DNA of 64,000 nucleotides from Pilasporangium apinafurcum. Its lineage: Eukaryota > Oomycota > Peronosporomycetes > Pythiales > Pythiaceae. The position numbers and the translations under genes were made by a program. Each line of letters starts with the position of its first letter. The stretch's first letter is position 1. The stretch lies in NCBI GenBank assembly GCA_001600495.1, contig BCKE01000063.1, forward strand, positions 163,165 to 227,164, written 5' to 3'. Positions 21,470-31,456 of the stretch are shown piece after piece. Below the pieces are notes generated by a model, which was not told the origin of the DNA, did no database searches, and was given only the letters and a program-made list of their open reading frames with translations.

Positions 21470-23359
21470 ATGACTGCTTCTCCTTCGGGTAACTCAAGTG
21501 AGCGCTATGGCACGTTCCAACGTGACCTAGAATCATATGTAGAAAAACAACGAGCATCGTGGAAGCGTCAACGAGGCACAAGATGGAGACAACGATGGAG
21601 CACGCGCTTGTTATTAGGGGGAGCGGTGACACTTGCTGTCGTGGTAGCTGTGTTCGTTTCCATTGATATTGTTCGCACCACCACTAAAACAAACACCTCT
21701 ACTAAATCTATAGAAGGAGGGGTTCAGACAATCTACGTCTACACGAACGCTAGTGGTCGCGTAGACGTCACATTTTCCAATATCGTTGAGGAAGAGTACA
21801 CAGCTGATGCTGATGCGTGGGCATTTTTCAATGATAGTCTACATTCAATTGGATGGTCACAGCTATGGGTTCAGACTGCTCAATTGCTGCCAGATGAAGC
21901 CAATAGCTCGACTCTATTGCGACAAAGACGCAAGGAGATCTACTATGCAGCAGGATACGCAGAAGGTGCGTTGACGCATCATCGCATGGACCAGCATTAC
22001 CAAAATGTTTTTTCCACATTCTTCCCCAATGATGACCCAAAGACCAAAGAGACGCTGGCTGGTGTTCAACAGTTTCTCCGTGAAAACATCGAATGGATGG
22101 AAACGCAAGTCGAGCATTACGCAGCCCACCCTGATTTACCAGAAGCGACGTACTGGGATGTTATGGGTGATTTGTTAGCACAGTTTCACGGTCTAGTCGA
22201 TGGATACCAGCGATTTTCCGAAAGTAAATCTCCGGCGTCTGAAGTGGATTGGTTTATGATCAGTTCTGATGGCGACTTGGAAGATATTATACCTATCATA
22301 CAACTACGACAGCAAAATCGAATGCAGGTTGATTGGACAACGGAGTCATTTTATAAGTTTCTCAAGAACATGCGCTGCTCTGCGCTTATTCGCATCCTTC
22401 CAGGCTTCTCAGATCTGCTCGTGGGCCATGCTACGTGGGACGTCTACGCCTCGATGAACCGCATTTTTAAACATCACGAATTCCCATTGTCTACGGGTAA
22501 CGATCGGCGCAAGATCTCGATGTCAAGCAGCCCTGGTTTCTTAACGTCACTGGACGATTGGTACATAACCAATGCAGGGCTCAGTGTCATGGAAACCACC
22601 AACGGTGTCTTTAACAATGCTCTGTACGAATTGGTGACACCAAACAGTGTACTCTGTTGGCTACGAGCAAAAGTAGCGACTTTTCTAGCGGCAGATGGGC
22701 CATCTTGGGTCAGTATCTTTTCGAAATATAATAGCGGCACTTACAATAATCAGTGGATGATCACAAACACCAACAAATTCACTCGAGGGTCAGGATTTCA
22801 GCCTGGTGGACTCACTGTATTAGAGCAGTTGCCTGGTTACATCCGCGCAATGGATGTCTCGTCAATTGTCAACGCTCAAGGATACTGGGCATCCTACAAC
22901 GTTCCTTACTTTCCCAGGATCTACGAGCAATCCGGCTACCTCGCTGCCTACTTGGCGTCTAACGAAAGTACCTCTTGGTCCCACGAGAATTGTTCCCGCG
23001 CCAAGATCTTCCAGCGTGATGCGCCAACGATTGAATCCTTCGACGACTTCAAGCGTCTGATGCGCTACAACGACTGGGAACACGATATCTTGTCCGAGGG
23101 TCACGCGTCATATGCAATCGCGTCTCGGTTCGATCTCGAGCGAGATCCGTCGCTCTTTGGGCTGATTGGTGCTATTGACGCCAAAGCAGCAACACTAGAG
23201 AAGCTTCAACGGCTCGAATGTGACGCCGTCATGGGTCCGACACACGACCGGGTTCCGGTCTTTGAATGGACTGAGCAATTTGCAGCCAAGAGTGCGCATT
23301 TTGGCCACCCTGCTCGGTTTGACTTTCAGTATGAGCGCATGCACCATGAATGGAGTTGA
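21470..23359 (+). CDS. Phospholipase B-like (PLBD family) hydrolase, membrane anchored
   Basis: A 629-residue single-exon protein of the PLBD/laminin A family of N-terminal-nucleophile hydrolases, which remove acyl chains or act as lysosomal amidases. A basic cytosolic head (residues 1-46) precedes one hydrophobic segment (about 47-69, LLLGGAVTLAVVVAVFV), suggesting a type II signal anchor rather than a cleaved signal peptide, with a lumenal or extracellular catalytic part. The expected self-processing nucleophile is C303 in RCSALI, followed by the family block PGFSDLLVGHATW. Later family blocks are FQPGGLTVLEQLPG, YWASYNVPYFPRIY and SYAIASRFDL. Several N-glycosylation sequons are present. 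Length is normal for the family plus the anchor. It starts 211 bp from the divergent HECT gene. Confidence 0.9.
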   Translation: MTASPSGNSSERYGTFQRDLESYVEKQRASWKRQRGTRWRQRWSTRLLLGGAVTLAVVVAVFVSIDIVRTTTKTNTSTKSIEGGVQTIYVYTNASGRVDVTFSNIVEEEYTADADAWAFFNDSLHSIGWSQLWVQTAQLLPDEANSSTLLRQRRKEIYYAAGYAEGALTHHRMDQHYQNVFSTFFPNDDPKTKETLAGVQQFLRENIEWMETQVEHYAAHPDLPEATYWDVMGDLLAQFHGLVDGYQRFSESKSPASEVDWFMISSDGDLEDIIPIIQLRQQNRMQVDWTTESFYKFLKNMRCSALIRILPGFSDLLVGHATWDVYASMNRIFKHHEFPLSTGNDRRKISMSSSPGFLTSLDDWYITNAGLSVMETTNGVFNNALYELVTPNSVLCWLRAKVATFLAADGPSWVSIFSKYNSGTYNNQWMITNTNKFTRGSGFQPGGLTVLEQLPGYIRAMDVSSIVNAQGYWASYNVPYFPRIYEQSGYLAAYLASNESTSWSHENCSRAKIFQRDAPTIESFDDFKRLMRYNDWEHDILSEGHASYAIASRFDLERDPSLFGLIGAIDAKAATLEKLQRLECDAVMGPTHDRVPVFEWTEQFAAKSAHFGHPARFDFQYERMHHEWS

Positions 23360-23730
23360 TCGTTTGTGCTATGTGTCGTTTGAGGATCCGTATCCGTCCG
23401 CCAACAAACAGCGTGAGTGGATCCACTCAGTGGACGGAAGTGTACTGGCGTTTCCAGAATATTCCTCTTGTGCACCGTGAGTATAACCTATCCGAGGTTT
23501 TATTTGATCATAATAAAATCAAGTAAAAACTTGTAAAAAACCTCATTTGAGGTCAAAAGTGATGAGATCGTGTTTTCGTGGGGTATCCATGGCGGATGAT
23601 ATTTGTGAATTAACTTGATCAGCGCACATACATATAAGCACAAGGTGCGTCCATGGTAGATGGAGATGATGGTGTTTCTGCTTGTGAACTAACGATATGG
23701 GGGATATATGCTTTGTGAAGGAAGATAGCA
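23360..23730. other. Intergenic region after the phospholipase B-like gene
   Basis: A 371-bp stretch. An AATAAA at 23512-23517 may be the polyadenylation signal of the upstream gene. A near-perfect palindrome ACCTCA-TT-TGAGGT lies at about 23541-23554. A short open frame runs from the end of the PLBD gene to 23480 in another phase, but I see no family resemblance and no splice logic linking it, so it is not called. The remainder presumably holds the immunophilin gene's promoter. Confidence 0.4.
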
Positions 23731-25414
23731 ATGGCTGAAGAAAATAAGAACGTAATTGATTTGTCGGGAGATGGTGGTGTGCTGAAAGAAGTGTACCAGG
23801 AAGGTTCGGGTGATCTCCCTCCTGCTGGCTACGAGATTCGAGGTAAGATCCAAAAATTATAAGCAGCGGCTGTTCTATTACAAGCATATCTTAAATTTTC
23901 AATTTTGCGGTGCTAAACAGCGCATTACACCGGTACTTTGCTGGATGGTACGAAATTTGATAGCTCTCGCGACCGTAATTCGGAATTTAAGGTGTGTTCG
24001 GAGCTTTCAACGGCTTTACCATCGGGAGGAATGTTTTTGCTAATGATGTGATGCAATGTGACTGTTTATGTGAGTAGTTTGTGCTTGGTAAGGGCAATGT
24101 TATCAAGGCCTGGGATTTGGCTTTTGCCACCATGCAAGTCGGAGAGGTACGATTTCATCAATTACTGTCCCATAATCTATCTGATGTGAAAGAGATACTC
24201 ATGCTGATTCATTTGCATTCCCAAATTTGTAGAAAGCTATCTTGACTTGCAAACCTGAATATGCATACGGTGAAAATGGTAGCCCACCAAAGATTCCAGC
24301 AAACGCCACGCTGAAATTTGATGTTGAACTGCTCGGCTTCAGCCCGAAGGCCAAGGAAATGTGGGAAATGGATGCTGATGAGAAACTGACAGAGTGTGCC
24401 AAGTTGAAAGACGAAGGGACAGCGTTGTTTAAGGCACAGAAATTTGACGAAGCCGCTGCCAAGTATAACGAAGCGGCTTCGTTCATGGAAGATGTGTATG
24501 ACGTGTCAGATGAAGACAAGCAGAAGATGAAGGAGTTGCAAACGACCTGCTTTCTCAACGCTGCTATGTGTTTCTTGAAGGTGAAGGACTACTCTGAAGC
24601 CGTAGTCATCGCTACGAAGGCATTAAAGAACGATCCCAACAGTGTCAAGGCTTTATACCGTCGTGGTGTTGGCCGCCTTCATTTGAACGATTTGGATCGC
24701 GCCAAGGAAGACTTGGTCGCTGCTGGAAAAATTGATCCGACGAATCGTGATGTTCGTCGTGAATTGGACGTGCTGAAAAAGAAGCTGAAGGAGGTTCGAC
24801 AGCACGAGAAGTCGGTCTTTGGCGGGCTTTTCAACAAAGTATCAATGTACGACGACAAATCTACGGTCGAAACTGAACCCGTGCCAGACCCAAACAACCC
24901 GAAGGTGTTCTTTGATATCACCATCGATGGTGAAAGCGCCGGCAAAATCGTGATGCAATTGTTTGAGGATATTTGCCCGAAGACGGCTGAGAACTTCCGC
25001 GCGTTGTGCACGGGTGAAAAGGGTAACTGCTCGACTGGGCAGCCATTGCACTACAAGGGCTGTTCATTCCATCGCGTGATCAAGAGCTTCATGTTGCAGG
25101 GCGGTGATTTTACTCGTGGTGATGGTACTGGCGGCGAAAGTATTTACGGCGAGAAGTTCCCGGACGAGAACTTCCGTCTGAAGCACTCAGAAGCCGGCTT
25201 GCTTTCGATGGCAAACGCAGGGCCGAACACGAACGGCTCGCAGTTCTTCATCACCACTGTGCCGACGCCGCATTTGGACGGCAAGCACGTGGTGTTTGGT
25301 AAGGTTGTTGAAGGATACGATGTGGTGACAAAGATCGAGAACCTCGAGACTGACTCTGGAGACAAACCAAAGAAGGATGTGATCATTGCTGACTGCGGTA
25401 TTTATGGATCGTAA
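23731..25414 (+). CDS. FKBP-TPR-cyclophilin dual peptidyl-prolyl isomerase
   Basis: Four exons (23731-23842, 23921-23991, 24078-24146, 24233-25414) give 477 residues; every junction has a GT donor and AG acceptor and keeps phase. Residues 1-123 form an FKBP domain with HYTG, KFDSS, VIKAW and YAYG pocket elements. Helical TPR repeats occupy about 140-265. Residues about 300-477 are a cyclophilin with the catalytic [29 protein letters not shown] and GKHVVFGKV blocks. The cyclophilin carries histidine where human CypA has Trp121 (TPHLDGKH), a change that in CyP40-type proteins weakens cyclosporin binding. The order FKBP-TPR-CYP matches the dual immunophilin (FCBP) class described in apicomplexans. 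No signal peptide, so cytosolic; the TPRs may dock a chaperone such as Hsp90 (inference). Confidence 0.92.
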
Positions 25415-25838
25415 TCAAAGAAACAAATGCCACAGAGCATAGTTGGTTTGAGGCGTTGCGTTAGATAAGCGATATCCATACAGTCAATATACAGCAAGTT
25501 AGCCATGCATTTGTACATCATTCAATCATCCCATTCTTGGTCATTGATATCGCTTTAGTATCATGTCACTATTCTAATTTTCAGCCACATGTCTTGATTT
25601 AAATTACTTTATTGGTTAAAAATGTGCTGATACACTAATTGACTATTCTAATTGGCTAAAAACATGCGTAGTCCCGTTGATTGGTTACAGAAAATTGGTA
25701 GCTAGTCGCGTGTGACCCAGTTTAATGGCAGCGCGCAGTCACCACCAGTAGATTTTCTTCAATTGAATTGTGAGCAACAGGCAATCGGCACTGGATTTGC
25801 GTTTGGCTTAACTTGCTTGGAGGAATCACATCCGCAAC
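25415..25838. promoter_or_regulatory. Upstream region of the RNA polymerase I large-subunit gene
   Basis: A 424-bp gap between two same-strand genes. Between about 25565 and 25690 it repeats ACTATTCTAATT twice and carries three ATTGG (inverted CCAAT) cores: ATTGGTTA, ATTGGCTA and GATTGGTTAC. CCAAT boxes bind NF-Y in many eukaryotes; their role here is inference. No TATA-like element stands out. Confidence 0.35.
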
Positions 25839-28800
25839 ATGGAGTCGGCGACGGACCAGACGATTCTGCGCCATGAGGTGCAAGAAGTGGCCTTTGGTTT
25901 TTACAGTGATGCTGAGATCCGCGACTTGAGCGTCAAGCAGATCACGAGTCGAATGTCATTCGATACACTCAATAACCCCGTCATTGGTGGGCTGTATGAT
26001 CCTGCGCTTGGTCCGGTGGACTTTAATATGATTTGTCCAACCTGTCATCAAACGCAAAAGGAATGTCCGGGTCATCTCGGCCACATTGAGCTTCCTGTGC
26101 CCGTGTACAACCCCGTGCTCTTCGGCCACATGCTCAACATTTTGAAGCGCAAGTGCTTCACATGCCACAAGTTTCGTGTCTCTTCGGCGCGGTCACGCGT
26201 CGTACGCGTCAAGATTTTGCTGATAGACAATGGCTTTGAGGAAGAAGCGGCGCAACTGGCGGAACTGCTCGAGCAACGTAACGGCGTGGAAGACGAGCCA
26301 CCACAACGTACGTTCCAGCGCCAGCAAGCCATTTTAGATGAATACGAGCGGCTTGCACTGTCAACAGTTAAAGACTCGGATCGCCCCACGAAATTACGGG
26401 CACTGCCGCGTCATGCTGAAGTGTTGCGCGAGAAAATCGCGACGGAATTTTTGAAAGGCATGAAGGCAAAATGTGAAAACTGTGGTGCCATCTCGCCTGG
26501 TGTTCGTCAGGATTCAAACGCCAAGATTTTCTTGAAAGGACTAAGTGCACGCTCGCGGAAGATCAATCGCTCGAAGAACCTCACGGTCACGTCTGCATTG
26601 GACACGATGCACGGCCACTTATCGGACGAAGAGCAGCCAGTGGACGATGACTCGGACGACTCAGAATCAGACATGGAAACTACGCGTAATAACAAGAACG
26701 GTAAATATGCCAACACAGAAGACACTTCTTCGAGAAGCAAGTTCCTACCGCCATTAGAAGTACAATCGCAACTGCAGATGATGTGGAAACATGAAGACGG
26801 ACTCATGGAGTTGCTCTACGGTGATCGTAACATCGCAAATGGACGTGCATCACGGCAACGCAAACCGGAAGGCTGGATGAAATTTTTCCTGAATGTGATC
26901 CCCGTCGCACCATCACGGTTCCGACCGCCAGTGTTTATGGGTGACAAGCAATTCGAGCACTCGCAGAACTCGTACTTATCCAAGATTCTATCACTGAGTG
27001 AAAGCATCGTCCAGGGCAGCTACTATGAGCAGCAAAAGCGTGGTAACACTACTGAAGATGATGACGAAGAAGCGGAAGCGAAACAACAGATCGATCTCTC
27101 GCGAAAACTTGCACTCTGGACGGATTTGCAGACCAGTGTTAATTGTTTGGTGGATAGCAGTCGCGCAAAACCCGGCGAGGATGCCGCCCAAGGTATTAAA
27201 CAAGTGATTGAGAAGAAAGAAGGGTTATTCCGTAAGCACATGATGGGCAAGCGTGTAAACTACGCCGCCCGATCAGTGATTTCGCCTGATCCATACATCA
27301 GTACGAGTCAGATCGGTGTACCGTTACGATTCGCTAAGACACTGACTTACCCACAGCCTGTGACACCGTGGAACGTGGAGGAAATGCGACAGTTGGTCAT
27401 CAACGGACCGGATTTGCATCCTGGTGCCAACTTTGTAGAAAGTGAGACTGGACGCTTGATTGATTTGCGGAAGCGCACGCCACATCAGCGTGAGGCAATC
27501 AGTAAGACGCTATTGACGCGGTCCGCAAGTGCACAGGGTACGAGCAAGAACCGTGTGAAGCGCGTCTGGCGGCACTTGAAGACCGGTGATGTTGTGCTTA
27601 TGAACCGTCAGCCGACACTTCACAAGCCGAGTATGATGGCTCACGTTACTCGAGTGTTGACGAACCCGAAGATGCAGACCATTCGCATGCACTACGCCAA
27701 CTGTAACACGTTTAATGCCGATTTCGATGGTGACGAAATGAACATGCACTTTCCCCAAAACGAACTTGCGCGGTCGGAAGCGTATAATATTGCGTCTAAT
27801 GACAATCAGTACCTCGTGCCGACTGATGGCTCGCCTTTGCGTGGTCTCATTCAGGATCATGTTGATTCTGGTGTCAAATTGACGCAGAGAGACACTTTTT
27901 TGACAAAAGATATGTACATGCAGCTACTTTACAACGCTTGGGCAAGTATGGAAGATGCCGGCGTGGAGAAGGCACACATTGAGACTATACCACCTGCAAT
28001 TCTGAAGCCTCAGCCACTCTGGACAGGAAAACAAGTTATCACCTCGGTGCTGAAGTTATTGACCAAAGGACTGCCCCCACTGAATCTGAACAGCAAAGCC
28101 AAGATCAAGGGAGATTTGTATGGCAACTCCAATGCCGAGCATATCGTGATCTTTCGTGACGGTGAACTGCTACAGGGTGTGTTGGATAAGAGCCAATTTG
28201 GTGCGTCGATGCATGGGTTTGTTCACGCCTGCTACGAAATTTATGGCAGCCGTATCGCTGCAGATTTGCTGTCGACATTAGGTCGCTTGTTTACGTGTTA
28301 CCTCCAGTTTGCAGGCCACACATGCGCGTTGGAAGATTTGACTCTGAACAAAGGAGCAGAGACACGCCGACGCAAATTGGTTCAGGATTCTGTTGTGGCA
28401 GGTGAAGAAGCGTATGCTGAATTCGCGGGACTTACGGACCTCTTGGAAGCGAAGCGTGAGTCGGAACAGAACGAATGTGGCGGTGAAAAGCGACGTATGA
28501 ACGATGAAGAACGTGTGCAAATTCGCGAGAGCATGCGGAAGCTGCTCTCTGGTCCAGACGCTGAGGAAAACGCCAAGGCGCTGGATGCCCACATGATGGG
28601 GACGGTCCACGGATCCAATTCTGAAATCATCAAGACTTGTCTGCCGTCGGGCCAGACCAAGTCTTTCCCAGCGAATTGCTTTTCGTTGATGGTTTTGACT
28701 GGTGCGAAGGGATCGATGGTGAACCACTCGCAGATTTCCTGTGGACTTGGGCAGCAAGCGTTGGAAGGTCGACGTGTGCCGATTCTGTGCAGTGGTCGGT

Positions 28801-31349
28801 CGCTGCCATCATTTGAGCCTTTTGATCCTGCACCGCGTGCTGGTGGGTACATTACCGATCGATTCTTGACCGGTTTGCGCCCACAAGAGTACTATCATCA
28901 TTGTATGGCCGGTCGTGAAGGATTGGTTGATACGGCTGTCAAGACTAGTCGCAGTGGATACCTGCAGCGTTGCCTCATCAAGCACTTGGAAGATTTACAA
29001 GTCAGTTATGATCACACCGTGCGCAACTCGGATGGCAACGTGATTCAGTTTTTGTATGGTGAAGACGGGATTGACCCTGTACAAAGCGCGATGTTGTCGG
29101 GCAAAGACGATCAATTCAGTTTCCAGGCCATGAACCATCGCAGTATCTCGCACAAGTATGGTATCAACGCTAAATTTTTCGAGCACACAAAGCTAGATAT
29201 CATGAAGCCATTGCAGCTCCATGCTGAGATGCGTGAAGCGAAAACGAACAACTACAAGAGCTCGTCTTCGATTTTGAAACCAGGCATACGCGTAATGTGT
29301 CGCCGATTAAAGCAAGGTGAAACCAAGTGGAAGCGTGGTAACATTGAACTGGGATTCCATGCCGCTGAGATTCTGGCGCTTATTGATGAATATGAAGATG
29401 GCCGTGACTGTACGTACGACATTCAGTACTTGGACACAGGGTTGAAGGCGTTTAAGGTACCTCGTACCGCTGAGTTCAAGGCTAAGAAGACGAGCAATAC
29501 CAGAGCCATGTCTGGACGTGTGGATATTATTAAGGTTGTCCAAGAAGACCCAGTGATGCAAGCTTTGGAGCTGAATCAACATGTGGGCTGTGTCTCTGAA
29601 CGTGTCCAAGACAAATTGATTAGCTATAACGCGCGAAACCCAGCAAACTGCTTAGAACTTTCCAAGAAGAAGAAAAAATCCAAGAAATCCAAGAAGAGTA
29701 GCAAGCGTGACGATGAAACCAGTGAAATCGATCGCGAAAAAATGCAGTCCAAGCATGTTGTCAGTCCTGATGCGTTCCAATTGTTGGTCTGGGTCAACTA
29801 CTTGAAGAGCATGTGTGCGCCAGGTGAAAACGTTGGTGTGATTGCCGCGCAAAGTATCGGCGAACCTTCGACACAGATGACATTGAACACGTTCCATCTG
29901 GCCGGGCATGGTGCTGCAAATGTGACGCTCGGTATCCCACGTCTGCGTGAAATCATCATGACCGCCAGTGAGAAGATGTCGACGCCGATGATGACGATCC
30001 CGTTGCTGGACTCGGCCAATCCATCGCGCGCACAGGAAGTCGAACGGCGTTTGAACCAAGTTGCGTTGTCGACATTGCTGAGCAACTCGGAAGGTGTGCG
30101 CGTGAAGGATGAATTTGTAAAAAGCGAGAATGGCATCCTATGGGTGCGTGATTACACAGTACGGTTGACATTCTTCCGCATGAAGTACATCAAGAAGGCG
30201 TTTGGGCTGAGTGCAGATGAAGTATACAATGCTGTTGGCAAGAGCTTTGTAGGAAAATTGCTGTCGTTGATCTCGCGTGAAATGAAGAAAAGTGGTGTGA
30301 GCGTATCTGCTGTCGCGGACACCAGCGGTGGCTTTGCCAGTTCGGGAATGGGAAGTCGCTCGCAGAAGAAAACCGACGACGACGATGATGAGGACGACGA
30401 TGATGAACAAGGCACGTTACGCTTCGGAAGCCGTCGTGAGATGCGCGGTTATGGAGACATGGACGACGAGGATGAACGCATTCAAAAATCACAAAACAAT
30501 GACGACTCGGACAACGATTCCGACGATTCTGATAGTGAACGTACCACCAAGAAGAAGCGATCCACTGAAAACGGTGGTGGTGACATGGACATGAGTGACG
30601 ATGGATTGCCCACCAACACAAACTCCAAGGTAGCGAAGCAATTGAAGAAAACGTTTGCAAATGCGGACAACATGGATTCGCTGGCGGTGCCCAATAGTGT
30701 GCGCAAGAATCGGTACTTTGTGTACTGTGGCCGCAATACAAAGGAACATTACGTAGAACTGCGGCTGCGGTTTCCCACGCACTCAAAGACGCTTTTGATG
30801 GTGCCACTCGTCGAGAAAGTGTCGAAGCAGGTCTTAGTGCAGCATTGTCCGGGTATTTCACGTTGTTATCTGATCAACCAACGCATTGGTGATTCTCAAG
30901 AGGAGAAACCGTGCATTCAAACCCAGGGGCTCAACTTCCAGGAGATTTGGGGATTTGACGACATCCTGGATGTCAACCAATTGGTCACGAATGATATCTA
31001 CCAAGTGTTGCAGACGTATGGTGTCGAGGCCGCGCGTGCATCGATCTCAAAGCAGATCAATGATGTGTTTGGTGTCTATGGTATCAGTGTGGACCCGCGG
31101 CATTTGAGTCTCTTGGCAGACTACATGACTGCCCAGGGTGGCTACATGCCACTGAATCGCATGGGGATGGTCAACAAGGGCTCACCATTCCAGCAGATCA
31201 CATTCGAGACGTCAATGAAGTTTTTGACGCAGGCAGCGCTTGGCAACCTCGTGGACGATCTCGAAAGTCCATCAGCGCGGCTGGTGCTCGGCCAACCACC
31301 GCGTGTGGGTACAGGCAACTTTTCTCTTTTGCAACCGATTGCAATATAA
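25839..31349 (+). CDS. RPA1: DNA-directed RNA polymerase I largest subunit (RPA1/RPA190)
   Basis: An intronless gene for a 1836-residue protein, the catalytic large subunit that transcribes rRNA in the nucleolus. The clamp zinc site is C66-x2-C69 with C76-x2-H79 (CPTCHQTQKECPGH). The metal-binding catalytic loop is NADFDGDEMN with D628, D630 and D632. Further hallmarks are GKRVNYAARSVISPDP, NRQPTLHKPSMMAH, the bridge-helix region, and GVIAAQSIGEPSTQMTLNTFH. Pol I identity rather than II or III rests on FLNVIPVAPSRFRPP, the absence of a CTD heptad tail, and an acidic jaw insertion (about 1513-1600, runs of D/E). A Tudor/KOW-like stretch at about 1147-1218 looks extra. The ATG lies in a short 5' context with no upstream in-frame competitor that I noticed. 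Confidence 0.97.
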   Translation: MESATDQTILRHEVQEVAFGFYSDAEIRDLSVKQITSRMSFDTLNNPVIGGLYDPALGPVDFNMICPTCHQTQKECPGHLGHIELPVPVYNPVLFGHMLNILKRKCFTCHKFRVSSARSRVVRVKILLIDNGFEEEAAQLAELLEQRNGVEDEPPQRTFQRQQAILDEYERLALSTVKDSDRPTKLRALPRHAEVLREKIATEFLKGMKAKCENCGAISPGVRQDSNAKIFLKGLSARSRKINRSKNLTVTSALDTMHGHLSDEEQPVDDDSDDSESDMETTRNNKNGKYANTEDTSSRSKFLPPLEVQSQLQMMWKHEDGLMELLYGDRNIANGRASRQRKPEGWMKFFLNVIPVAPSRFRPPVFMGDKQFEHSQNSYLSKILSLSESIVQGSYYEQQKRGNTTEDDDEEAEAKQQIDLSRKLALWTDLQTSVNCLVDSSRAKPGEDAAQGIKQVIEKKEGLFRKHMMGKRVNYAARSVISPDPYISTSQIGVPLRFAKTLTYPQPVTPWNVEEMRQLVINGPDLHPGANFVESETGRLIDLRKRTPHQREAISKTLLTRSASAQGTSKNRVKRVWRHLKTGDVVLMNRQPTLHKPSMMAHVTRVLTNPKMQTIRMHYANCNTFNADFDGDEMNMHFPQNELARSEAYNIASNDNQYLVPTDGSPLRGLIQDHVDSGVKLTQRDTFLTKDMYMQLLYNAWASMEDAGVEKAHIETIPPAILKPQPLWTGKQVITSVLKLLTKGLPPLNLNSKAKIKGDLYGNSNAEHIVIFRDGELLQGVLDKSQFGASMHGFVHACYEIYGSRIAADLLSTLGRLFTCYLQFAGHTCALEDLTLNKGAETRRRKLVQDSVVAGEEAYAEFAGLTDLLEAKRESEQNECGGEKRRMNDEERVQIRESMRKLLSGPDAEENAKALDAHMMGTVHGSNSEIIKTCLPSGQTKSFPANCFSLMVLTGAKGSMVNHSQISCGLGQQALEGRRVPILCSGRSLPSFEPFDPAPRAGGYITDRFLTGLRPQEYYHHCMAGREGLVDTAVKTSRSGYLQRCLIKHLEDLQVSYDHTVRNSDGNVIQFLYGEDGIDPVQSAMLSGKDDQFSFQAMNHRSISHKYGINAKFFEHTKLDIMKPLQLHAEMREAKTNNYKSSSSILKPGIRVMCRRLKQGETKWKRGNIELGFHAAEILALIDEYEDGRDCTYDIQYLDTGLKAFKVPRTAEFKAKKTSNTRAMSGRVDIIKVVQEDPVMQALELNQHVGCVSERVQDKLISYNARNPANCLELSKKKKKSKKSKKSSKRDDETSEIDREKMQSKHVVSPDAFQLLVWVNYLKSMCAPGENVGVIAAQSIGEPSTQMTLNTFHLAGHGAANVTLGIPRLREIIMTASEKMSTPMMTIPLLDSANPSRAQEVERRLNQVALSTLLSNSEGVRVKDEFVKSENGILWVRDYTVRLTFFRMKYIKKAFGLSADEVYNAVGKSFVGKLLSLISREMKKSGVSVSAVADTSGGFASSGMGSRSQKKTDDDDDEDDDDEQGTLRFGSRREMRGYGDMDDEDERIQKSQNNDDSDNDSDDSDSERTTKKKRSTENGGGDMDMSDDGLPTNTNSKVAKQLKKTFANADNMDSLAVPNSVRKNRYFVYCGRNTKEHYVELRLRFPTHSKTLLMVPLVEKVSKQVLVQHCPGISRCYLINQRIGDSQEEKPCIQTQGLNFQEIWGFDDILDVNQLVTNDIYQVLQTYGVEAARASISKQINDVFGVYGISVDPRHLSLLADYMTAQGGYMPLNRMGMVNKGSPFQQITFETSMKFLTQAALGNLVDDLESPSARLVLGQPPRVGTGNFSLLQPIAI

Positions 31350-31456
31350 ACGTGAACAATCAAGCGAGAGCTTCACTTTAGATATTCGTAGTAATATATG
31401 CAAAAATCGTCAATACTCGCTGTGGCGCTTTTCTCTGTGGCAAATGCTTTAGACAA

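Noticed and set aside
23220-23480. Open frame overlapping the end of the phospholipase B-like gene and running 120 bp past it
   Set aside because: The PLBD protein already has a natural family C-terminus, and the extra frame has no motif or splice link.
30190-30861. 223-codon minus-strand frame opposite the acidic jaw insertion of the Pol I subunit
   Set aside because: Antisense to GAC/GAT runs; no start context, no motif, and the sense gene is certain.
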